36,158 nucleotides of DNA from the NCBI GenBank assembly GCA_018658715.1, contig JABHUQ010000089.1, positions 1 to 36,158 on the forward strand. Reading direction: 5' to 3'. The notes beneath the pieces were generated by a model that did no database searches, was not told the DNA's origin, and worked only from the letters and a program-made list of their open reading frames with translations. A program made the position numbers and the translations under genes. Positions 31,060 through 36,158 of the stretch are shown in pieces. The DNA is from Fidelibacterota bacterium. GTDB taxonomy: Bacteria > Fidelibacterota > Marinisomatia > Marinisomatales > UBA1611. Position 1 is the first letter of the stretch; every line of letters starts with the position of its first letter.

Positions 31060-32544
31060 ATGGATAAAACAAAACTAACATTAGACGAATTTCATAATTT
31101 GGCTTCCAAAGGATACCGAACTATACCTGTATATAAACGTATTTTAGCAGATATGCTTACACCCGTTGCTGCATGGGTTCATCTTTCAAATAAAGCAGAA
31201 TATGCATTCTTACTGGAATCAGTTGAAAAAGGGAATCAATATTCTCGATACTCTTATGTTGGTATCAATCCACAAAAAATTCTAAAACATAAAAATGGCG
31301 TAACTACAGTTACAGAAAATGGGCAAACCATTAATATAGATAAACCTTTTCTAGATTTGCTCAGGGAAATGCAATCCCAATATAATATGACAAAATTACC
31401 GGGTATCCCTTCTTTTACTGGAGGCTTGGTTGGATACCTTGGCTATGAAACTATTGCTTGGATTGAAGATATTCCGATTCATGGTAATTCAGATTTAAAT
31501 GTTCCAGATTCTGTATTTATGCTTTTTGAAGATATGATTGCCTTTGATCATTTGAAAGGATCAGCGCTCGTTATATCTAATGTAAACATCAATTCAAGTT
31601 GTGATTTAAATGAACAATATAATTTGGCAGATGATCGAATTGATGTAATTGGAAAAGCACTTCATTCTAACGTGGATTATCGTACACCTGTTCGCGTCGA
31701 ACAAAGCAGGGTTTCATCAAATTTCAATCAAGACTCCTTTGAGTCTGCAGTATTAAAAGCCAAACAGCATATTACTGATGGTGATATTTTTCAATTAGTT
31801 TTGAGTCAGAGGTTTGAAAGAAAAACTTCAGTAGATCCCACTACACTTTATAGAGCTCTTCGAACTATAAATCCATCACCATATATGTTTCATTTAAAAA
31901 TAAAAGATTTTGATATAATTGGAGCATCTCCTGAATTATTGGTGAAAGTAGAAGAAGGAACTGTTGAAATTCGTCCCATTGCAGGTACACGTCAACGTGG
32001 AGAAACAGAAACGGAAGATAAATTGCTGGCTCTAGATTTAATCAATGATGAAAAAGAATGTGCCGAACATTTAATGTTATTGGATTTGGGGCGAAATGAT
32101 GTAGGACGTGTATCCGAATATGGTTCCGTAACTATTCCAGAAAATATGAAGATTGAGAATTATTCCCATGTAATGCATATCGTTTCTGATGTAAAAGGGA
32201 AGTTGGCTAAAGATAAGGACTCTTTCGATGCCCTTATGAGTGGATTCCCAGCAGGGACCGTCACCGGTGCCCCAAAGATCCGGGCCATGGAAATCATTCA
32301 TGAATTAGAGCAGGAGCGCAGGGATATTTATTCCGGTGCTGTTGGGTTTTTTGATTTTACGGGAAATGTGAATACGTGTATCGCCATCCGAACCATGTTC
32401 ATGAAGGACGGAATAGTTCATTTTCAATCCGGCGCTGGCATTGTACACGATTCAGATCCGACCAAAGAATTTGAAGAAACGGTGGATAAGGCAAAGGCCA
32501 TCATGGCAGCGATTGATTTTGCAGAAAATGGGCTGGTCTCATGA
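31060..32544 (+). CDS. trpE: Anthranilate synthase component I
   Basis: The 494-residue protein converts chorismate and ammonia to anthranilate. I start at ATG 31060; the upstream in-frame TTG at 31021 would translate the terminator hairpin and is rejected. LLES at 51-54 followed by SRYSYVGINP is the region that binds Trp in feedback-inhibited TrpE enzymes, so allosteric control is likely. Catalytic-domain signatures are IIGASPELLV, EIRPIAGTRQRG, DEKECAEHLMLLDLGRNDVG, FPAGTVTGAPKIRAMEIIHE and FQSGAGIVHDSDPTKEFEET. It overlaps trpG by ATGA, so the two subunits should be made in equal amounts. G+C is visibly higher in the last 300 nt than in most of the gene. Confidence 0.96.
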   Translation: MDKTKLTLDEFHNLASKGYRTIPVYKRILADMLTPVAAWVHLSNKAEYAFLLESVEKGNQYSRYSYVGINPQKILKHKNGVTTVTENGQTINIDKPFLDLLREMQSQYNMTKLPGIPSFTGGLVGYLGYETIAWIEDIPIHGNSDLNVPDSVFMLFEDMIAFDHLKGSALVISNVNINSSCDLNEQYNLADDRIDVIGKALHSNVDYRTPVRVEQSRVSSNFNQDSFESAVLKAKQHITDGDIFQLVLSQRFERKTSVDPTTLYRALRTINPSPYMFHLKIKDFDIIGASPELLVKVEEGTVEIRPIAGTRQRGETETEDKLLALDLINDEKECAEHLMLLDLGRNDVGRVSEYGSVTIPENMKIENYSHVMHIVSDVKGKLAKDKDSFDALMSGFPAGTVTGAPKIRAMEIIHELEQERRDIYSGAVGFFDFTGNVNTCIAIRTMFMKDGIVHFQSGAGIVHDSDPTKEFEETVDKAKAIMAAIDFAENGLVS

Positions 32545-33107
32545 TTTTAGTTATCGATAACTACGATTCATTCACCTATAACCTGGTACAGTACATTGGC
32601 CCTATCAACTCAAATGTAAAAGTAGTGCGGAATGATCAGTTTAAATTAGATGATATCAAACAGTGGGATCCATCCCATATAGTTATTTCTCCTGGTCCTG
32701 GTCGCCCGGAAGATGCAGGACATTCAATTGATGTGATAAAAAAATATGGAGCGTCTATTCCCACTCTTGGTGTTTGCCTTGGCCACCAGGCAATCACTGT
32801 AGCATATGGTGGGACAGTAATTCATTCATCAGAAATTGTCCACGGAAAAACAGCAACCATTCAAAATATTGGGTCAACTTTATTTAATGCAGTAGGTAAT
32901 TCTTTCACGGCAACCCGGTACCATTCTTTGGTTGCAGAACGAGACAGTTTACCTAAAGATTTAAAAATTACTGCCGAATTAGAAAATGGACTTATCATGG
33001 GGATCGAACATGAAATTCATCCGGTTTTCGGGGTTCAGTTCCACCCTGAATCGATTGCCACAGAGTATGGGATACAAATAATAAAGAATTTTTTAGAGAT
33101 AAAATAA
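32541..33107 (+). CDS. trpG: Anthranilate synthase component II (glutamine amidotransferase)
   Basis: The 188-residue class I amidotransferase supplies ammonia from glutamine to TrpE. The oxyanion-loop segment ISPGPGRPEDAG (49-60), the nucleophile elbow GVCLGHQAI with Cys79, and FHPESI with His168 and Glu170 form the expected catalytic triad. It is a separate protein, not fused to trpD. Such subunits sometimes serve p-aminobenzoate synthase too (PabA function), and no separate pabA is visible in this window, so a dual role is possible. It starts in an ATGA overlap with trpE and ends in a TAATG overlap with trpD. Confidence 0.95.
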   Translation: MILVIDNYDSFTYNLVQYIGPINSNVKVVRNDQFKLDDIKQWDPSHIVISPGPGRPEDAGHSIDVIKKYGASIPTLGVCLGHQAITVAYGGTVIHSSEIVHGKTATIQNIGSTLFNAVGNSFTATRYHSLVAERDSLPKDLKITAELENGLIMGIEHEIHPVFGVQFHPESIATEYGIQIIKNFLEIK

Positions 33108-34102
33108 TGAAACAAATATTAGAACAAATACTTGATAAACAAAATCTCACTCGAGATGAAGCATTTAATGTAATGTTCTCTATAATGTTGGGTGAATTTG
33201 ATGACCCGCAAATTGCCGGTTTTCTTATGGCGCTCCGTTCAAAAGGTGAAACAGTAGATGAGATTACTGGCTTCGCTCAAGCCATGCGAGAAAAAATGAT
33301 AACTATTCAATTACAAACACCTGCAATTGATATGTGTGGAACCGGTGGTGATGCATTGGGTACTTTTAATATTTCTACTACTGCTACTTTTGTTGTTGCC
33401 GGTGCCGGCGTTCATGTAGCCAAACACGGGAACCGTTCAATGACATCAAAATCTGGTTCGGCTGATGTGCTCCAGGCATTGGGAATTGCCATTGATAAAT
33501 CAGTGGAAGAGTCCACAAAAGATATCGAAGAGATTGGATTGGGATTTATGTTTGCACCGGCCTACCACCCTGCAATGAAACATGCCATCGGTGCTCGGAA
33601 AGCATTGGCCACTCGAACAGTTTTTAATATTTTAGGCCCACTCTGTAATCCCGCCGAAGTAAAGGCCCAGGCCATGGGAATTTTTCATCCGGATTTAACT
33701 GAAGCTCAAGCCCATGTATTAAAAGCACTTGGTTCGACAGATGTAATGGTTTTTCATGGACGTGACGGATTGGATGAAATTTCCACAACTGACACAACCA
33801 AAATCAGTCAAATGCAAAATGGTGAGAATATAAATACTTATGAATTTGATTCAATCGAGTTAGGTTTAAATCGCGTTTCATTGGATGAACTTCAAGGCGG
33901 CGAACCCATTGAGAATGCTGAAATAATAAAATCGATTCTTAATGGCGAAAAAGGACCAAAACGAGATATTGTATTGCTCAATGCCGCTGCTGGGATCGTT
34001 GTGGGCGGGCAAGCTGAAACCTTAAACGATGGATTGGAATCGGCAAAAGAGTCTGTGGATTCAGGCGTGGCGCTTAACATATTAAACCAATTGGTTGGAT
34101 GA
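33107..34102 (+). CDS. trpD: Anthranilate phosphoribosyltransferase
   Basis: The 331-residue enzyme transfers the phosphoribosyl group from PRPP to anthranilate. The small N-terminal helical domain (1-65) is followed by the PRPP site MCGTGGDALGTFNIST (76-91), KHGNRSMTSKSGSADVLQAL (106-125) and the metal-binding region GLDEISTTDTTKI. The segment FAPAYHPAMKHA and RTVFNILGPLCNPA also match the family. Length is standard. It is coupled to trpG by TAATG and to trpC by ATGA. Confidence 0.96.
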   Translation: MKQILEQILDKQNLTRDEAFNVMFSIMLGEFDDPQIAGFLMALRSKGETVDEITGFAQAMREKMITIQLQTPAIDMCGTGGDALGTFNISTTATFVVAGAGVHVAKHGNRSMTSKSGSADVLQALGIAIDKSVEESTKDIEEIGLGFMFAPAYHPAMKHAIGARKALATRTVFNILGPLCNPAEVKAQAMGIFHPDLTEAQAHVLKALGSTDVMVFHGRDGLDEISTTDTTKISQMQNGENINTYEFDSIELGLNRVSLDELQGGEPIENAEIIKSILNGEKGPKRDIVLLNAAAGIVVGGQAETLNDGLESAKESVDSGVALNILNQLVG

Positions 34103-34860
34103 ATATTTTAGAAAAAATATTAAACGTAAAACGTCAGGAAATTCAACAAATCAAAGATTTGGAATTTGGAGAAATGGTTGGCCAAAGTCGTAGCCTTAAA
34201 GATGCCCTTTCCAAACCGGGGATTTCTGTCATTGCAGAGATAAAAATGAAATCACCAAGTGAAGGTGAAATATTTCCTAATGCTGATCCTGCTCAAATTG
34301 CTAAAGGTTATGAATCGGCAGGTGCAGCGGCCATTTCTGTACTGACAGATCAATCCTTTTTTGGAGGCAGTTTGGATATTCTCCAATCTGTCCGGAATGC
34401 GGTTTCTATTCCAGTAATTCGTAAAGATTTTATTATTGATCAAAAGCAAATATCGGAAACAATTCATTATAATGGAGATGCCTTTTTACTCATTGCTGAT
34501 GCACTGGATCAAGATTCATTGCATCAATTAATGAATATCGGGAAAGGGACAGGATTGGAATTTCTCGTAGAATACCACGCTGAAAAACATGCTGAATTTA
34601 TTTTTGCATTGAATCCAGAAATTGTAGGAATCAACTGTCGAAATCTCAAAACAATGTCAACTGACATTACGTATTTTGAAAAAATGATTTCATCTTTACC
34701 ATCAAATTCTGTGAAAGTTGCAGAAAGTGGAATTCAGACTTCTGATGATTTAGAATATGTTTCTGATTTAGGTTACGATGCAGCACTCATTGGCACATCG
34801 CTCATGAAAACAGGCCATCCGGAAAAAGCTTTGGAAACATTGCTTGGAGAACTCTCATGA
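34099..34860 (+). CDS. trpC: Indole-3-glycerol phosphate synthase
   Basis: The 253-residue TIM-barrel enzyme closes the indole ring of CdRP with loss of CO2 and water. The catalytic region is VIAEIKMKSPSEGEI, with Glu47 and Lys51 matching E. coli Glu49 and Lys53 or the nearby catalytic Lys; IPVIRKDFIID carries the second catalytic lysine (Lys109). LEFLVEYH and GINCRNLKT provide the further Glu and Asn, and VAESGIQTSDD and ALIGTSLMK bind phosphate. It is monofunctional, not fused to TrpF as in enterobacteria. It overlaps both trpD and trpF by ATGA. Confidence 0.95.
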   Translation: MNILEKILNVKRQEIQQIKDLEFGEMVGQSRSLKDALSKPGISVIAEIKMKSPSEGEIFPNADPAQIAKGYESAGAAAISVLTDQSFFGGSLDILQSVRNAVSIPVIRKDFIIDQKQISETIHYNGDAFLLIADALDQDSLHQLMNIGKGTGLEFLVEYHAEKHAEFIFALNPEIVGINCRNLKTMSTDITYFEKMISSLPSNSVKVAESGIQTSDDLEYVSDLGYDAALIGTSLMKTGHPEKALETLLGELS

Positions 34861-35489
34861 TTCCAACCAAAATTTGCGGTATTACCAATTTAGTCGATGC
34901 AAAAGTAGCAGTAGAAAATGGCGCATCTGCAATTGGATTTATTTTTTATGAAAAGAGCCCAAGAGCCATTTCTATTGAAAATGCAAAATCAATATCGAAA
35001 CAACTATCCTACTCTGTTGTTCTTGTGGGTGTGTTTGTGAATCAAAATAAAGATTTTATTGATAAAATAATTTCAGAAGTTCAATTAAATATGATTCAAC
35101 TTCACGGTGATGAATCATCAAATTTTTGCAATCAATTTGATGTGCCTGTTTTAAAAGCGGTACGCATAAAAAATGAAGCCAGTTTATCTGTCATGGACCA
35201 ATATAATGTGGCTGGGTTTTTGTTGGATACTTTTTCCAATAAACAATATGGTGGAACGGGAGAAACATTCGATTGGTCATTTATAAATGATCAAATAGAC
35301 ACCCCCATTATTCTTTCTGGTGGGCTCAACCCAGATAATATTTTAGATGCGATTGATTCTGTAAATCCAGCAGCGATTGATGTAAATAGTGGTGTTGAAT
35401 TATCACCTGGAAAGAAAGAACACCAAAAAATTAATTTACTTTTTGAAAATTTAAAAAATACAAACACGTCAGGGTTCCATTTTGGATAA
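34857..35489 (+). CDS. trpF: Phosphoribosylanthranilate isomerase
   Basis: The 210-residue TIM-barrel enzyme performs the Amadori rearrangement of phosphoribosylanthranilate to CdRP. The catalytic general base is Cys7 in KICGIT and the general acid is Asp124 in [16 protein letters not shown] follows, and [10 protein letters not shown] and [14 protein letters not shown] form the phosphate-binding end. It is monofunctional. It begins in an ATGA overlap with trpC, and its last 8 nt overlap the TTG start of trpB. This gene is noticeably more AT-rich than trpD. Confidence 0.95.
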   Translation: MIPTKICGITNLVDAKVAVENGASAIGFIFYEKSPRAISIENAKSISKQLSYSVVLVGVFVNQNKDFIDKIISEVQLNMIQLHGDESSNFCNQFDVPVLKAVRIKNEASLSVMDQYNVAGFLLDTFSNKQYGGTGETFDWSFINDQIDTPIILSGGLNPDNILDAIDSVNPAAIDVNSGVELSPGKKEHQKINLLFENLKNTNTSGFHFG

Positions 35490-36158
35490 ACAATTTAAAG
35501 ATTACAATCTCCCCGATGAACGAGGACACTTTGAAAAGTTTGGGGGCAAGTTTGTACCGGAAACACTCATCCCTGCTTTGGAAGAACTTGAAAATTATTA
35601 CAAAGTCGCAAAAAATGATGAATTATTTCAAGATGAATTAAATAGCCTATTGAATAATTATTCCGGACGTGAAACACCTCTTTATTTTGCTACACAACTA
35701 TCAGAAGAATTGGGATTCAACGTGTGGCTCAAGCGTGAAGATTTGAACCATACCGGTGCTCATAAAATCAACAATGCACTTGGTCAAATTTTGTTAGCAA
35801 GACGTATGGGGAAAAAACGAATTATTGCGGAAACTGGCGCAGGTCAGCATGGCGTTGCCACAGCAACCGTCGCCGCATTGTTTGGATTAGAGTGTATTGT
35901 TTATATGGGAAAAGAAGACATTCGCCGTCAAAAGCTCAATGTATTTCGTATGAATTTATTGGGCACCGAAGTTCGTCCCGTTTCGTCTGGAAGCATGACA
36001 TTGAAAGATGCCACCAGCGAGGCAATTCGAGATTGGGTTACGAATGTTGAATCCACATATTATTTAATCGGCTCAACAGTAGGCCCCCATCCTTATCCCA
36101 TGCTGGTGCGGGATTTTCAATCCATCATTGGTAAGGAAGCAAAAGTGCAATTTGTGAA
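35482..36158 (+). CDS. trpB: Tryptophan synthase beta chain, 5' part (cut by window end)
   Basis: The open frame runs to the end of the window with 225 complete codons. I place the start at TTG 35482, with AGGG 7 nt upstream; no in-frame ATG is close and conserved TrpB sequence begins at once ([20 protein letters not shown]). The PLP lysine is Lys95 in [10 protein letters not shown], followed by [20 protein letters not shown] and [17 protein letters not shown], typical of TrpB1. It condenses indole with serine. The 3' part and any trpA lie outside the window. Confidence 0.95.
   Translation, partial: MDKQFKDYNLPDERGHFEKFGGKFVPETLIPALEELENYYKVAKNDELFQDELNSLLNNYSGRETPLYFATQLSEELGFNVWLKREDLNHTGAHKINNALGQILLARRMGKKRIIAETGAGQHGVATATVAALFGLECIVYMGKEDIRRQKLNVFRMNLLGTEVRPVSSGSMTLKDATSEAIRDWVTNVESTYYLIGSTVGPHPYPMLVRDFQSIIGKEAKVQFV

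Noticed and set aside
1-36158. CRISPR arrays, insertion sequences, prophage genes or attachment sites
   Set aside because: No regularly spaced repeats, transposase, integrase or phage structural motifs were seen on either strand.

Overview
The window is a gene-dense, AT-rich (about one third G+C by eye) bacterial chromosomal segment. A didermal envelope is implied by LptD, a lipoprotein FKBP and other exported proteins. Together with DUF4159- and DUF4175-type proteins, weak or absent Shine-Dalgarno sequences and many TAATG/ATGA stop-start overlaps, this suggests the Fibrobacteres-Chlorobi-Bacteroidetes (FCB) superphylum, possibly Candidatus Marinimicrobia (SAR406). The lineage is an inference from gene content, not a measured placement. 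No phage, insertion sequence or CRISPR array was seen; this is core genome with some poorly characterised envelope genes.

Layout. (1) 1-7.3 kb: a tRNA-Thr(CGT) ending 2 nt from a convergent lipoprotein FKBP; divergent rarA and lptD in tandem; then, convergent with lptD, an exported protein combining a barrel-like part, helical repeats and a BamE/SmpA-like tail. (2) 7.5-15.5 kb: a coupled six-gene + strand operon of DUF4159, DUF4175, a TPR protein, an exported class I amidotransferase-like protein with a candidate Cys/His pair, a GNAT acetyltransferase and YjbQ. The first four look like an uncharacterised envelope module. (3) 15.5-23.1 kb on the minus strand: a zinc-ribbon coiled-coil protein, RNase P RNA, recJ, acyl-CoA dehydrogenase, a PgpH-type 7TM-HD phosphodiesterase, ybeY and mazG. 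(4) 23.1-23.7 kb: a sparse interval with a small ORF, a tRNA D-arm relic and a strong terminator. (5) 23.7-30.5 kb: gcvP, yaaA, an ABC-F ATPase and mtaB. (6) 30.6-36.2 kb: an AroQ chorismate mutase followed by trpE-G-D-C-F-B, with trpB cut by the window end.

The most striking signal is between the chorismate mutase and trpE. A 19-codon ORF, MNTNNYYSWYWFFNCEGVT, is packed with Tyr, Trp and Phe codons. A GGGGTT near its stop repeats the 3' arm of a perfect intrinsic terminator that ends just before trpE. This is the architecture of ribosome-mediated transcription attenuation, here apparently sensing several aromatic amino acids. Other notable points are the region 2 operon, the three-part envelope protein beside lptD, rnpB embedded among CDSs, and switch-like repeats upstream of mtaB.

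All calls come from reading sequence and recalled family motifs; no database search, covariance model or folding program was run.
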